From the NCBI RefSeq assembly GCF_024498955.1, contig NZ_CP093311.1, forward strand, positions 496,001 to 560,000: 64,000 nucleotides of DNA, read 5' to 3'. This DNA is from Thermomonas paludicola (GTDB taxonomy: Bacteria; Pseudomonadota; Gammaproteobacteria; Xanthomonadales; Xanthomonadaceae). A model generated the notes under the pieces. That model saw only the letters and a list, made by a program, of their open reading frames with translations. It was not told where the DNA came from and made no database searches. Both the position numbers and the translations under genes were made by a program. Shown here in pieces: positions 1-11,237 of the stretch. Position 1 is the first letter of the stretch. Every line of letters starts with the position of its first letter.

Positions 1-1169
<1,169 letters not shown>

Positions 1170-1184
1170 ACTGGCGTCTGCCGG

Positions 1185-2225
1185 TCAGCGCGGGGCCGGC
1201 GTTGCCAGCACCGTGATTTCTTCGCGGTCGTGATAAAGCTGCTTCGCGCGGATCGTCAGCGGCCGTTGTGCCTGCTGCGCGAACAGGTCGAGGCACAGCT
1301 GGGTTTCCTGCCAGCGCTTTTTCATCGGCAGCTTCAGGTTGAAGATGGCGTGCCGGCACCAGCCTTCGCGCAGCCAGGTGGCCATGCGCTCGGCAACCCG
1401 GCGCGGCTGTTCCACCATGTCGCAGACCATCCAGTCCAGCGCCTGCTTGGGTTGCCAGGTAAAGCCATCGGCGCGCAAATGTTCCACCATGCCGGTATCC
1501 ATCACGTGCTCGCGCAGCGGGCCGTTGTCGATGGCTTGCACGCGCAGTCCGTGGCGGGTGAGGACCCAGGTCCAGCCGCCTGGCGCAGCGCCAAGGTCGG
1601 CGGCGCGCATGTGTTCGCGCAGCAGCGATGCGCGTTCGCGCTCGTCCAGCAGCACCAATAGCGCTTCTTCCAGCTTCAGTGCCGAGCGGGAGGGCGCGTC
1701 GGCATGCATGCGCAGGCGTGGGATGCCCAGCGGCCACGGCGAGCTGTCGGCGGGATCGCCGCAGGCCAGCAGCGCGTGATTGCCCGCGACGATGCAGACG
1801 TGCAGGCGCGGTAGTCGCGGATTGTCCTGCGCGGTCAGCATGCCGGCCTTGCGCAGCGCCGGGCGCAGTGCATTGCCAAGGCTGCGCGCCAGCCCGGCCA
1901 AGGGCTTTCCGCTGTCGGAGTCCGGGTGTTCGGTGAGCAGTTCGCCAAACCTGGGCTGGCCGCGCAGGGCTTCCAGCATCGGCGTGATGCGGTCGCTGGT
2001 ATCGAGGTCCTTCAGTTCGGCAAGCAGGCGCAGTTTTTGCCGAGCGAAGATCAGGTCGCGAAACGGCAACGCCTTCGTCAAGGCCTCGGCATTCTCGCAG
2101 GCGAAGAGGACATGGCCGCTGTCGCGCTGGGTGCGCGCGTAGCCGGCGAAACCCGCTTGCGCGGCGCGGTCGGTGAATTCGGCCGCGAGCTCCGGCTCGA
2201 AGCCCTGGCGGCAGTACCCCAGCAA
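1185..2225 (-). CDS. rlmM: 23S rRNA (cytidine-2'-O)-methyltransferase RlmM
   Basis: RlmM methylates the 2'-OH of C2498 in 23S rRNA using S-adenosylmethionine. The 346-residue product has an N-terminal THUMP-like half and a C-terminal Rossmann methyltransferase half. The family-specific SAM-site motif is DLGAAPGGWTWVL (about residue 210), preceded by APSRSALKLEEA and followed by MVCDMVEQPRRVAERM and FNLKLPMKKRW. It begins at a TTG codon 4 nt after the stop of the upstream deaminase. No in-frame ATG exists before the preceding stop, so a TTG start with translational coupling is the best reading; the start from YCRQGFEPEL onward matches the expected N-terminus. It is third in the leftward glnS-deaminase-rlmM unit. 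Confidence 0.95.
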   Translation of the reverse strand: MLGYCRQGFEPELAAEFTDRAAQAGFAGYARTQRDSGHVLFACENAEALTKALPFRDLIFARQKLRLLAELKDLDTSDRITPMLEALRGQPRFGELLTEHPDSDSGKPLAGLARSLGNALRPALRKAGMLTAQDNPRLPRLHVCIVAGNHALLACGDPADSSPWPLGIPRLRMHADAPSRSALKLEEALLVLLDERERASLLREHMRAADLGAAPGGWTWVLTRHGLRVQAIDNGPLREHVMDTGMVEHLRADGFTWQPKQALDWMVCDMVEQPRRVAERMATWLREGWCRHAIFNLKLPMKKRWQETQLCLDLFAQQAQRPLTIRAKQLYHDREEITVLATPAPR

Positions 2226-2229
2226 CCCG

Positions 2230-2799
2230 TCAATAATTCGGCCCGCCGAGTTCGCCGTAGGCTTTCAGTACCGCGCGGGCGGCGTCGCGCTCGAGATCGC
2301 GCACGACTTCTATCCCGCGCTTGTGCAATTCGCCAATCCAGTCCGCCGGCAGCGGGCCTTCGTCGAATTCGGTCAACGCCATCACGTCTTCCGAGCGCGC
2401 GCCGATCAGCAGGCGGTCGATGCCGGCCCACATGGTGGCGCCGTAGCACTGGCAGCAGGGCTGCGCGGAGGTGGCCAGGGTGACCGGGCCGCCCAGTTCG
2501 TTGAGGCGGAACTGTTGCAGGCGCTGCTGCGCCAGCATGTAGGCCATGGTTTCGGCGTGCGCCAGCGAGCAGCTCTGGCGCACCACGCGGTTGACGCCGA
2601 CCGCGATCAGCTGGTCCTGCGCGCTGAACACCGCCGCGCCAAACGGGCCGCCGCTCTGGCGCTCGACGTTGTGGCGCGACAGCTCGATGGCGAACGCGAC
2701 CTTGGCCGCATCGGTCGTGAAGTCGCGCCCGGCGACGTCGAGCTCCAGCACCCAGATCGGCAGGGTGAGGTGCAGTTGCGCGGGCAGCGGCATCGCCAT
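2230..2799 (-). CDS. Nucleoside deaminase, CMP/dCMP (cytidine) deaminase superfamily
   Basis: A 189-residue zinc-dependent deaminase. The zinc and proton-shuttle signature is plain: AHAETMAYML (His ligand and catalytic Glu) and SAQPCCQCYGATMWAG (two Cys ligands). The PCxxC arrangement and length resemble guanine deaminase/TadA-type proteins of the superfamily, but the substrate cannot be read from sequence; TadA itself is normally a separate, better conserved gene. FTTDAAKVAFAIELSRHNVE precedes the catalytic domain. It starts 4 nt after glnS and ends 4 nt before rlmM, so all three are probably one transcript. Free base or nucleoside salvage is the likeliest role. Confidence 0.85.
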   Translation of the reverse strand: MAMPLPAQLHLTLPIWVLELDVAGRDFTTDAAKVAFAIELSRHNVERQSGGPFGAAVFSAQDQLIAVGVNRVVRQSCSLAHAETMAYMLAQQRLQQFRLNELGGPVTLATSAQPCCQCYGATMWAGIDRLLIGARSEDVMALTEFDEGPLPADWIGELHKRGIEVVRDLERDAARAVLKAYGELGGPNY

Positions 2800-2803
2800 C
2801 GAG

Positions 2804-4549
<1,746 letters not shown>

Positions 4550-4577
4550 GAGGATGACGTTTTCTGGGTAGTCTCTT

Positions 4578-4583
4578 AGTGTA
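4578..4583 (-). promoter_or_regulatory. Possible glnS -10 box
   Basis: The minus strand reads TACACT here, matching four of six TATAAT bases. A start about 7 nt downstream would give a 22-nt leader before the GTG at 4549. No convincing -35 hexamer was found at 16-18 bp, so this is tentative. The 108-bp gap also holds the promoter of the divergent DUF2007 gene. Confidence 0.3.
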
Positions 4584-4657
4584 GCGGAGGCAGGCTCCGG
4601 AAAGAGTTCGTGATCCCCCGTCCACGGCCCCCGGGCCGGCTGTTCAAGGAAGGTCAA

Positions 4658-4921
4658 ATGCGTACGGTTTACGACGCCGCCACGATCGTGGATGCCCATC
4701 TGGTGCGGCAGGCGCTGGAAGCGGAGGGTATTCCCGCATTCGTGCGCGGCGAGGCGCTGACGGGCGGCATCGGCGAACTCGGGGTGTTCGGGCTGATCGG
4801 CGTGATGGTGCCGGATGCGGCGTGGCCGCAGGCGCGGAAGATCGTGGACGCGCTAGGGTTTGGCGAACAGGCACAGGCTGCGCCGATGCCGGATGGACTG
4901 CCGGGCGCACTACCCGCATGA
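4658..4921 (+). CDS. DUF2007-type small protein
   Basis: An 87-residue protein matching the DUF2007 (putative signal-transducing) family: MRTVYDAATIVDAHLVRQ followed by the alternating helix/strand pattern EAEGIPAFVRGEALTGG and VMVPDAAWPQARKIVDALG. Family members are small, soluble and of unknown biochemical function; the fold resembles PII/ACT-like alpha-beta domains. The ATG at 4658 is chosen because AAGGAAGG sits 4 nt upstream and the conserved domain begins at once. Its stop overlaps the next gene's start (ATGA at 4918-4921), so it is translationally coupled to the EamA transporter. Confidence 0.85.
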   Translation: MRTVYDAATIVDAHLVRQALEAEGIPAFVRGEALTGGIGELGVFGLIGVMVPDAAWPQARKIVDALGFGEQAQAAPMPDGLPGALPA

Positions 4922-5841
4922 CGCCATCGGCACCGCAGTCGCGGCAGGCGGCCAGCGTTGAACTGCTGATCGGCGCGGTCATCATCGGCACCAATGGCCT
5001 GATGGTGCGGCTGGCGGCGATGCCGCCAACGGCCGTGGCGTTCTGGCGGATGCTGCTGGCCGGGTTGATGCTGGCCGTGCTGGTCTCGTTGCGGCACGGC
5101 TGGCAGCCGCTGTCACGCAAGGCATGGCTGTGGTGCGTGCTGCCGGTGTTGGCGTTCGCGATCGACCTGTGGATATGGCACAAGAGCATCCTGCTGGTGG
5201 GGCCGGGGTTGGCCACGCTGTTGGCCAATACCCAGGTGTTTTTCATGGCGCTGGCCGGGGTGTCGTTTTTCGGCGAACGGCTTGGGCTGCGCTTCATCGT
5301 TGGCGTGTTGCTGTCGTTTTTCGGGCTGTGGCTGCTGCTGGGAAGCGGCTGGGCAGCGCTGCCCGCGCACTATCGCTGGGGGGTTTGGCTGGGGCTGGGC
5401 GCCGGGTTGGCCTATGCCACCTACAACATCGGCATCAAGCGATCGCAGGCAGAGGCGGGCAAGGGGCATGCGCGGGTGCCGGTGGAGCAGGTGCTGTGCA
5501 TCGCGGCATTCGGCAGCGCACTGTGCCTGGGGCTGATCGGTTGGGCCGAGGGTGAGCAGTTCACCCCGCCGGGGCTGAAGGCGTGGGGCGTGCTGCTGGC
5601 GCTGGCGGCGCTGGGCCACTGCCTGAGCTGGGTGTTGATCTCGCGGGCAATGGGCGCGCTGCCGGTGGCGCTGGCGGGCCTGCTGCTGTTGGCGCAACCG
5701 ATCGTGGCCTACCTGCTGGACGTGGCGCTGTTCGATATCCCGGTGTCGCCCCAGCAGTGGCTGGGGCTCGCGGTCAGCCTGATCGGCATTTTCGTGGCGG
5801 GCATGAAGTCGAAGGAAGCGGTTGCCGCGCAGGAGCCGTAA
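4918..5841 (+). CDS. EamA/DMT-family inner membrane transporter
   Basis: A 307-residue drug/metabolite-transporter superfamily protein with about ten hydrophobic helices arranged as two EamA repeats. The first repeat runs from SVELLIGAVIIGTNGLMVRL through VSFFGERLGLRFIVGVLLSF; the second from WLGLGAGLAYATYNIGIKRS through VSPQQWLGLAVSLIGIFVAG. Such proteins export or import amino acids, nucleosides or other small metabolites; the substrate cannot be predicted here. The ATG at 4918 overlaps the upstream stop. The gene converges on oxyR with a 168-bp gap containing two copies of CAGGCGCCGG. Confidence 0.88.
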   Translation: MTPSAPQSRQAASVELLIGAVIIGTNGLMVRLAAMPPTAVAFWRMLLAGLMLAVLVSLRHGWQPLSRKAWLWCVLPVLAFAIDLWIWHKSILLVGPGLATLLANTQVFFMALAGVSFFGERLGLRFIVGVLLSFFGLWLLLGSGWAALPAHYRWGVWLGLGAGLAYATYNIGIKRSQAEAGKGHARVPVEQVLCIAAFGSALCLGLIGWAEGEQFTPPGLKAWGVLLALAALGHCLSWVLISRAMGALPVALAGLLLLAQPIVAYLLDVALFDIPVSPQQWLGLAVSLIGIFVAGMKSKEAVAAQEP

Positions 5842-6009
5842 GGCCACCTGCGGCCGGGTCACGGCGCAGGCAGGCGCCGGCTCGCAGGCGCCGGCGCCGG
5901 TATCGTCCCGGCGCGATGAGCTGACCCGGCGGCAACCAGCGTCGGCATCGATGCGCACCTGCTGCGCAGGATGCTGCCGCTGCGCGGCCGCATCGGTTGC
6001 TCCGCTGGG

Positions 6010-6915
6010 TCAGTCTGGCGGCAACTGCGCGCGCGCCTGGCGGCCGATGACATCTCCCAGCGATTGCAGGAGATCTTCCAGCGCCGAAGACTTGCGCCAG
6101 ACCAAGGCGATCCGGCGGTTGGGTGCGGGGGCGGTGAACGGCACCAGCTGAATGCCGTCGGGCTGCACGATGGGCGCATGTACCGACAGCGCCGGCAGCA
6201 GGGTGACGCCCACGCCGGACGCCACCATTTGCCGCAGCGTTTCCAGGCTGGTGGCGCGGAAGCCGGATTTTTCCTGCGCGCCGGACAGCCGGCACACATC
6301 CAGCGCCTGGTCGCGCAGGCAATGGCCGTCCTCCAGCAGGAGCAGGGTTTCCTCGTTCAGCGCCTCGATGCGCAGCGTCTTTTTCCGCGCCAGCGGATGG
6401 CGTGCGGGGACGGCCAGCAGGAAGGGTTCATCGAACAGGAACTGCGCCTGCAATTGCTCGTCATGCAGCGGCAGTGCCAGCAGGGCGGCATCCAGCTTGC
6501 CGTCGCGCAGCCGCTGCAGCAGCACGTCGCTCTTTTCCTCGACCAGCAGCAGTTCCAGTTGCGGGAAGCGTTCGCGCAAGCCGGGAATGATATGCGGCAG
6601 CAGATAGGGGCCCAGGGTCGGGAACACCCCCAGCCGCAGCGTGCCCGACTCCGGGTCGCGGCTGCGGCGCGCGGATTCCTTCATTTCCTCGACGTCGGCC
6701 ACGATCCGGCGTGCGCGCTGCACCACGTCCTGGCCGGCTGCAGTCAGCATGATGTTGCGCGGCGCACGCTCGATCAGGGTGACGCCAAGCTCCTCTTCCA
6801 GCTTGCGGATCTGGGTGGACAGCGTCGGTTGGCTGACGAAGCAGGCCTCGGCCGCCTGCCCGAAATGGCGCAGGTCGGCCAGCGCGACGAGATACTTGAG
6901 GTCGCGCAGGTTCAT
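6010..6915 (-). CDS. oxyR: Hydrogen peroxide-sensing LysR-family regulator OxyR
   Basis: OxyR is a tetrameric LysR-type regulator that forms an intramolecular disulfide on reaction with H2O2 and then activates peroxide-defence genes. The 301-residue product starts with the LysR helix-turn-helix (MNLRDLKYLVALADLRHFGQ, then CFVSQPTLSTQIRKLEEELG). The redox pair falls in LEDGHCLRDQALDVCRLSG: the cysteines count to residues 199 and 208, exactly the E. coli numbering. FRATSLETLRQMVASGVGVTLLPAL is also characteristic. It starts 3 nt after the ahpF stop, so it is the last gene of an ahpC-ahpF-oxyR unit, and it probably controls that unit through the site upstream of ahpC. Confidence 0.97.
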   Translation of the reverse strand: MNLRDLKYLVALADLRHFGQAAEACFVSQPTLSTQIRKLEEELGVTLIERAPRNIMLTAAGQDVVQRARRIVADVEEMKESARRSRDPESGTLRLGVFPTLGPYLLPHIIPGLRERFPQLELLLVEEKSDVLLQRLRDGKLDAALLALPLHDEQLQAQFLFDEPFLLAVPARHPLARKKTLRIEALNEETLLLLEDGHCLRDQALDVCRLSGAQEKSGFRATSLETLRQMVASGVGVTLLPALSVHAPIVQPDGIQLVPFTAPAPNRRIALVWRKSSALEDLLQSLGDVIGRQARAQLPPD

Positions 6916-6918
6916 GGC

Positions 6919-8496
6919 TCAGGCTGCTTTGGCAACGGCCGGCGCCGAATGGCGGATCAGGAAGTCGAAGGCCGACAACGCCGCCGTGGAACCGCTGCCC
7001 ATCGCCACCACGATTTGCTTGTACGGTTCGGTGGTGGCATCGCCGGCGGCAAACACCCCGTCGATAGTGGTGTGACCACGATCGTCCACCACGATTTCGC
7101 CGCGCGGACTGAGCTCGAGCGCCCCCTTCAGCCATTCGGTATTGGGCAGCAGGCCGATCTGCACGAAGCAGCCTTCCACATCCAGCCGCTGCGCCTGGCC
7201 GGTGCTGCGGTCGGTGAACGCGATGCCCGCCAGCTTGCCGTCCTTGCCAAGCATCTCGGTAGTCTGTGCGTTCACGTGCACCGCCGTATTCGGCATGCTG
7301 CGCAGCTTGCGCTGCAGGACGTCATCCGCGCGCAGCTTGCCGTCGAATTCCAGCACGGTGACGTGTTCGACCACGCCGGCCAGGTCGATCGCGGCCTCGA
7401 TGCCGGAGTTGCCGCCGCCGATCACCGCCACCCGCTTGCCCTTGAACAACGGGCCGTCGCAGTGCGGGCAGTAGGTCACGCCCTTGTTGCGATGCTCGGC
7501 CTCGCCGGGCACGCCGGTCTGGCGCCAGCGGGCGCCGGGGCTGAGGATGACGGCCTTCGCTTGCAGGGTGGCGCCGCTTGCCAGGCGAATGCCGGTCAGG
7601 CCGCCGGGTTCCGTCGCCGGAATCAGTGCCTCCGCGCGCTGGTGGGTGATCACCTGCACGCCATAGCTGCGCACATGGGCTTCCAGCGACGCAGCCAGCT
7701 TCGGGCCTTCGGTGTATTCCACCGAAGGAAAGTTCTCGATCGCCATGGTGTCCAGCACCTGGCCGCCGAAGCGCTCGGCCACGATGCCGGTGCGGATGCC
7801 CTTTCGTGCGGCGTAAATGGCTGCCGCGGCGCCGGCCGGACCCGCGCCGACAATCAGGACGTCGAACGGAGCGGTGTCGTGCAATGCCTCCGCGGCACGC
7901 GCAGCGGCGCCGGTGTCGAGCTTGGCGAGAATCTGCTCGATGCTCAGGCGGCCACCGTCGAATTCCGCACCGTTGAGATACACGGTGGGCACCGACAGGA
8001 TTTCCTTCGCCTCCACTTCGGCCTGGAACAGCGCGCCGTCGATGGCGACGTGCCTGATGCGTGGATTCAGCACGCTCATCGCGTTCAGCGCCTGCACCGT
8101 GTCCGGGCAGCTCTGGCAATGCAGCGACATGAAGGTCTCGAAGCGGTAGTCGCCCGGCAGGTTGCGCACCTGCTGCGCCAGCGCCTCGTCGATCTTCACT
8201 GGATGGCCGCCGACCTGCAGCAGCGCCAGCACCAGCGAAGTGAATTCGTGGCCCAGTGGGATGCCGGCAAAGCCGACGGCGACGTCGCTGCCTGCGCGGC
8301 GGATCTGGAAGGACGGGGTGCGCGCGTCATTGCCGGTGGCGCGGGTGATCTTGGACGACAGTGCGGCGATGTCGGCCAGCAGCGCATCCAGCTCGCGCGA
8401 CGCGTCCGAATCGTCCAGCGACGCGATCAACTCGATCGGTTGCTGCAGCTTTTCCAGATACGCGGCGAGTTGGGATTTGAGGGCGGCATCCAGCAT
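6919..8496 (-). CDS. ahpF: Alkyl hydroperoxide reductase subunit F
   Basis: AhpF is an FAD-dependent NADH:peroxiredoxin disulfide reductase that recycles AhpC. The 525-residue protein has the N-terminal tandem thioredoxin-like domain with LHCQSCPD (Cys127, Cys130), a linker, and a thioredoxin-reductase-like part with FAD motif [19 protein letters not shown], redox center TYCPHCDG (Cys343, Cys346), NAD motif [19 protein letters not shown] and the C-terminal [16 protein letters not shown]. The ATG at 8496 is preferred over upstream in-frame codons because the mature family begins [17 protein letters not shown] and GGAGA lies 7 nt before it. It follows ahpC by 144 bp and precedes oxyR by 3 nt. 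Confidence 0.97.
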   Translation of the reverse strand: MLDAALKSQLAAYLEKLQQPIELIASLDDSDASRELDALLADIAALSSKITRATGNDARTPSFQIRRAGSDVAVGFAGIPLGHEFTSLVLALLQVGGHPVKIDEALAQQVRNLPGDYRFETFMSLHCQSCPDTVQALNAMSVLNPRIRHVAIDGALFQAEVEAKEILSVPTVYLNGAEFDGGRLSIEQILAKLDTGAAARAAEALHDTAPFDVLIVGAGPAGAAAAIYAARKGIRTGIVAERFGGQVLDTMAIENFPSVEYTEGPKLAASLEAHVRSYGVQVITHQRAEALIPATEPGGLTGIRLASGATLQAKAVILSPGARWRQTGVPGEAEHRNKGVTYCPHCDGPLFKGKRVAVIGGGNSGIEAAIDLAGVVEHVTVLEFDGKLRADDVLQRKLRSMPNTAVHVNAQTTEMLGKDGKLAGIAFTDRSTGQAQRLDVEGCFVQIGLLPNTEWLKGALELSPRGEIVVDDRGHTTIDGVFAAGDATTEPYKQIVVAMGSGSTAALSAFDFLIRHSAPAVAKAA

Positions 8497-8608
8497 GGTT
8501 GTCTCCGTCGGTGCAACAAGGTGGGATGAGACAGGCGTTCCGCGCGGCGGGCGGAGGCCGGGAAGAAAGGGTTGCGTGGAGCCGACGCAGCGCATCGGCT
8601 CACCGCAG

Positions 8609-8630
8609 CCCTCTCCCGCAGGGGAGAGGG
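8609..8630. repeat. Perfect hairpin between ahpC and ahpF
   Basis: Arms CCCTCTCCC (8609-8617) and GGGAGAGGG (8622-8630) pair perfectly over 9 bp with the loop GCAG. It lies just past the ahpC stop. There is no U-run in the ahpC direction, so it looks more like a REP-type palindrome or mRNA-stabilising/attenuating hairpin than a strong terminator. It could set the ahpC:ahpF ratio, since AhpC is normally made in large excess. Confidence 0.6.
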
Positions 8631-8640
8631 GCGGCTGAGG

Positions 8641-9204
8641 TCAGATCTTGCCGACCAGGTCCAGCGACGGCGCGATGGTCTTGGCGCCTTCCTTCCACTT
8701 CGCCGGGCACACCTCGCCGCTGTGGCTGGCCACGTACTGGGCCGCCTGCAGCTTGCGCACGGTCTCGCTGACGTCGCGCGCGATCGCGTTGTCATGCACT
8801 TCCATGGTCTTGATGATGCCGTCCGGGTTGATCACGAAGGTGCCGCGCAGGGCCAGGCCTTCTTCCGGGATGTGCACGCCGAAGGCATTGGTCAGCTGGT
8901 GGGTCGGGTCGCCGACCAGCGGGAACCTGGCCTTGCCCACCGCCGGCGAGGTCTCGTGCCACACCTTGTGGCTGAAGTGGGTGTCGGTGGTGACGATGTA
9001 GACCTCGGCGCCGGCCTTCTGGAACTCGGCGTAATGCTCGGCGGCGTCTTCGATCTCGGTCGGGCAGTTGAAGGTAAAGGCCGCCGGCATGAAGATCACC
9101 ACCGACCACTTGCCCTTCATGTCGGCGTCGGTGACTTCGATGAACTTGCCGTTGTGGAACGCATTGGCCTTGAACGGCTGGATTTGGGTGTTGATCAGGG
9201 ACAT
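8641..9204 (-). CDS. ahpC: Alkyl hydroperoxide reductase subunit C (2-Cys peroxiredoxin)
   Basis: AhpC reduces H2O2, organic peroxides and peroxynitrite, and is itself reduced by AhpF. The 187-residue length equals the E. coli protein. The peroxidatic cysteine is Cys47 in MPAAFTFNCPTE and the resolving cysteine is Cys166 in SGEVCPAKWKEG. The PxxxTxxC signature is intact, although the usual PADFTFVCPTE is replaced by a variant that, as far as I recall, is typical of Xanthomonas-group AhpC. The C-terminal APSLDLVGKI is conserved. The ATG at 9204 has CGGAGAG upstream. It is the first gene of the ahpC-ahpF-oxyR unit and is preceded by an OxyR-like element. Confidence 0.98.
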   Translation of the reverse strand: MSLINTQIQPFKANAFHNGKFIEVTDADMKGKWSVVIFMPAAFTFNCPTEIEDAAEHYAEFQKAGAEVYIVTTDTHFSHKVWHETSPAVGKARFPLVGDPTHQLTNAFGVHIPEEGLALRGTFVINPDGIIKTMEVHDNAIARDVSETVRKLQAAQYVASHSGEVCPAKWKEGAKTIAPSLDLVGKI

Positions 9205-9245
9205 GGACGGCTCTCCGTGGTTGGGTGGGTGGATCGAATGGCGCT

Positions 9246-9274
9246 AGGTTAGGCTGCGCCTATCAATATTTGAA
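9246..9274 (-). promoter_or_regulatory. Predicted ahpC promoter
   Basis: On the minus strand TTCAAA (-35, 9274-9269) is separated by exactly 17 bp from TAACCT (-10, 9251-9246). The start would fall about 35 nt before the ahpC ATG. The -35 is poor, as expected for a promoter that needs an activator, and an OxyR-like palindrome lies just upstream at 9297-9311. Confidence 0.45.
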
Positions 9275-9296
9275 GTTGATTATTTGGATACTATTG

Positions 9297-9311
9297 ATAG
9301 ATGTGGCCTAT
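9297..9311. promoter_or_regulatory. OxyR-like operator half (ATAG-N7-CTAT)
   Basis: ATAG (9297-9300) and CTAT (9308-9311) are separated by exactly 7 nt, the spacing of the OxyR consensus. The second pair expected 7 nt further toward ahpC is degenerate (ATCC and CAAC on the minus strand, each two of four matches). The position just upstream of the ahpC -35 suits class I activation. It also lies 54 bp before prmC on the other strand. Confidence 0.55.
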
Positions 9312-9330
9312 CGAAATAAATGCAAGTCCC

Positions 9331-9358
9331 TTGCGCGTTCGCGGCGCCTGGCTACCAT
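9331..9358 (+). promoter_or_regulatory. Predicted prmC promoter, leaderless type
   Basis: TTGCGC (9331-9336), a 16-bp spacer and TACCAT (9353-9358) lie so that the -10 ends only 6 nt before the prmC ATG at 9365. Transcription would begin at or next to the A of the ATG, and no Shine-Dalgarno sequence is present, so a leaderless mRNA is predicted. Confidence 0.4.
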
Positions 9359-9364
9359 CGTCGG

Positions 9365-10201
9365 ATGATTGACCACCCGCCCACCGTCGCTGGCCTGCTG
9401 GCCCGCGCGCGTGCCGTGATCGAGCCTGCCGATGCCGACATCCTGCTGGCACATGCGCTGGGTCGCGCCAGAAGCTGGCTGTTCGCGCATGCCGATGATC
9501 CGCTGGCCCGGGGCGATGCGGAGCGGTTCGATGGATTGCTGCAGCGGCGCATTGCCGGCGAGCCGGTGGCGTATTTGACCGGTACGCGCGGCTTCTGGAC
9601 GCTGGACCTGGCGGTGACCCCGGCCACCCTGGTGCCGCGCCCGGAAACCGAACTGCTGGTGGACGTGGCGCTGGCGCGCATTCCTGCGGCGACGACGGCA
9701 CGGCTGGCCGACCTGGGAACCGGCAGTGGCGCCATTGCGCTGGCGCTGGCGAAAGAGCGCCCGCGCGCACAGGTCGTGGCCACGGATGCCAGCGCTGCCG
9801 CGTTGGAGGTGGCGCGCGGCAACGCGGTGCGCAACGGCATCGGCAACGTCGAGTTCCGCCAGGGAGATTGGCTGGCAGCCCTGGCCAGCGAGACATTCGA
9901 CCTGATCGCCAGCAATCCGCCCTATATCGCCGACGGCGACCCGCATCTGACCCAGGGCGATCTGCGCTTCGAGCCGGCCATGGCGCTGTCTTGCGGGGTC
10001 GACGGATTGAATGCGATCCGCACCATCGCGGCGGGCGCGCCCAGGTCCCTGAATGCCGGCGGCTGGCTGTTGCTGGAACACGGGCTTGAGCAAGGCGCGG
10101 CGGTGCGGGCGCTGCTTGCGCAGGCGGGTTTGGTGGCGGTGGAGACCGTGCAGGATCTCGAGGCACGCGATCGGGTGACCTTGGGAAAAGCGCCGGGCTG
10201 A
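9365..10201 (+). CDS. prmC: Peptide chain release factor N5-glutamine methyltransferase
   Basis: PrmC (HemK) methylates the glutamine of the GGQ motif in release factors RF1 and RF2, raising termination efficiency. The 278-residue protein has the helical N-terminal domain ([20 protein letters not shown]), the linker [20 protein letters not shown], and a class I SAM methyltransferase domain with [16 protein letters not shown] and the diagnostic substrate motif SNPPYIA (NPPY). The start at 9365 fits the family's N-terminus; frames extending to 9320 have no extra support. Its likely substrate gene prfA lies at 30.2-31.3 kb; in many bacteria the two are adjacent. Confidence 0.96.
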   Translation: MIDHPPTVAGLLARARAVIEPADADILLAHALGRARSWLFAHADDPLARGDAERFDGLLQRRIAGEPVAYLTGTRGFWTLDLAVTPATLVPRPETELLVDVALARIPAATTARLADLGTGSGAIALALAKERPRAQVVATDASAAALEVARGNAVRNGIGNVEFRQGDWLAALASETFDLIASNPPYIADGDPHLTQGDLRFEPAMALSCGVDGLNAIRTIAAGAPRSLNAGGWLLLEHGLEQGAAVRALLAQAGLVAVETVQDLEARDRVTLGKAPG

Positions 10202-10286
10202 AGGATTGGAGTCGGCGCCACGCGGGTTGGTCCTCAACCCTGCGGCGCGCAACTTACAATGCGGGTTTTCCGGCAGGACGCTCGCC

Positions 10287-11234
10287 ATGCGCACGCTGTA
10301 TCCAGACATCACCCCGTACCAGACCGGCATGCTCAAGGTCGATGCCTGTCACACCCTGTACTGGGAAGAGTGCGGCAATCCGGCCGGCAAGCCGGTGGTG
10401 CTGCTGCACGGTGGGCCGGGCGGCGGCTGCAGCGACAACATGCGCCGCTTCCACGACCCGGCCAAGTACCGCATCGTGCTGTTCGACCAGCGCGGCGCAG
10501 GCCGCAGCACCCCGCACGCGGATTTGACCGGCAACACCACCTGGGATCTGGTGGCCGACATCGAGGCGCTGCGCGAGCATCTGGGCATCGAGCGGTGGCA
10601 GGTGTTCGGCGGCAGCTGGGGCTCAACGCTGGCGCTGGCGTATGCCGAAACCCATCCGCTGCGGGTCACGGAACTGGTGTTGCGCGGAATCTTCCTGCTG
10701 CGCCGCTGGGAGCTGGAGTGGTTCTACCAGGAGGGCGCGTCGCGTCTGTTCCCGGATGCGTGGCAACACTACCTGGACGCGATTCCGGCGGTGGAGCGCT
10801 GCGACCTGATCTCGGCCTATTACCGGCGCCTGACCTCGGACAACGAGGCAACCCGGCTGGCCGCGGCCAAGGCCTGGAGTATCTGGGAAGGGGCGACCAG
10901 CTACCTGCACATCGACCCGGATTACGCCACCAGCCACGGTGATCCGAAATTCGCACTGGCATTTGCGCGGATCGAAAACCATTACTTCGTCAATGGCGGC
11001 TTTTTCGACGTGGAAGGCCAGCTGTTGCGCGATGCGCACAGGATTGCCGATATCCCCGGGGTGATCGTGCACGGCCGCTACGACGTGGTCTGCCCGATCC
11101 AGAATGCGTTCGACCTGCACAAGGCATGGCCGAAAGGGGAGCTGCGGGTCAGCGCAGCCTCCGGGCATTCGGCATTCGAGGCGGAAAACGTGGCGGCGCT
11201 GGTGGCGGCGACGGATCGGTTCGCTGCGGGCTGA
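10287..11234 (+). CDS. pip: Proline iminopeptidase
   Basis: An alpha/beta-hydrolase serine peptidase (family S33) that removes N-terminal proline. The 315-residue product contains the oxyanion motif LLHGGPGGG, the nucleophile elbow FGGSWGS (Ser in GGSWGS), the acid region HGRYDVVCP and the C-terminal catalytic His in SAASGHSAFE. MRTLYPDITPYQTGMLKVD is a standard start for this family. The ATG at 10287 has CAGGA about 8 nt upstream; a TACAAT at 10255-10260 might be its -10. The gene converges with the NUDIX hydrolase, leaving only 3 nt between the stops. Confidence 0.95.
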   Translation: MRTLYPDITPYQTGMLKVDACHTLYWEECGNPAGKPVVLLHGGPGGGCSDNMRRFHDPAKYRIVLFDQRGAGRSTPHADLTGNTTWDLVADIEALREHLGIERWQVFGGSWGSTLALAYAETHPLRVTELVLRGIFLLRRWELEWFYQEGASRLFPDAWQHYLDAIPAVERCDLISAYYRRLTSDNEATRLAAAKAWSIWEGATSYLHIDPDYATSHGDPKFALAFARIENHYFVNGGFFDVEGQLLRDAHRIADIPGVIVHGRYDVVCPIQNAFDLHKAWPKGELRVSAASGHSAFEAENVAALVAATDRFAAG

Positions 11235-11237
11235 ACC

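Noticed and set aside
10255..10260. TACAAT as the pip -10
   Set aside because: A good -10 match, but no -35 at 15-19 bp and within reach of the prmC 3' end; mentioned under pip but not called.
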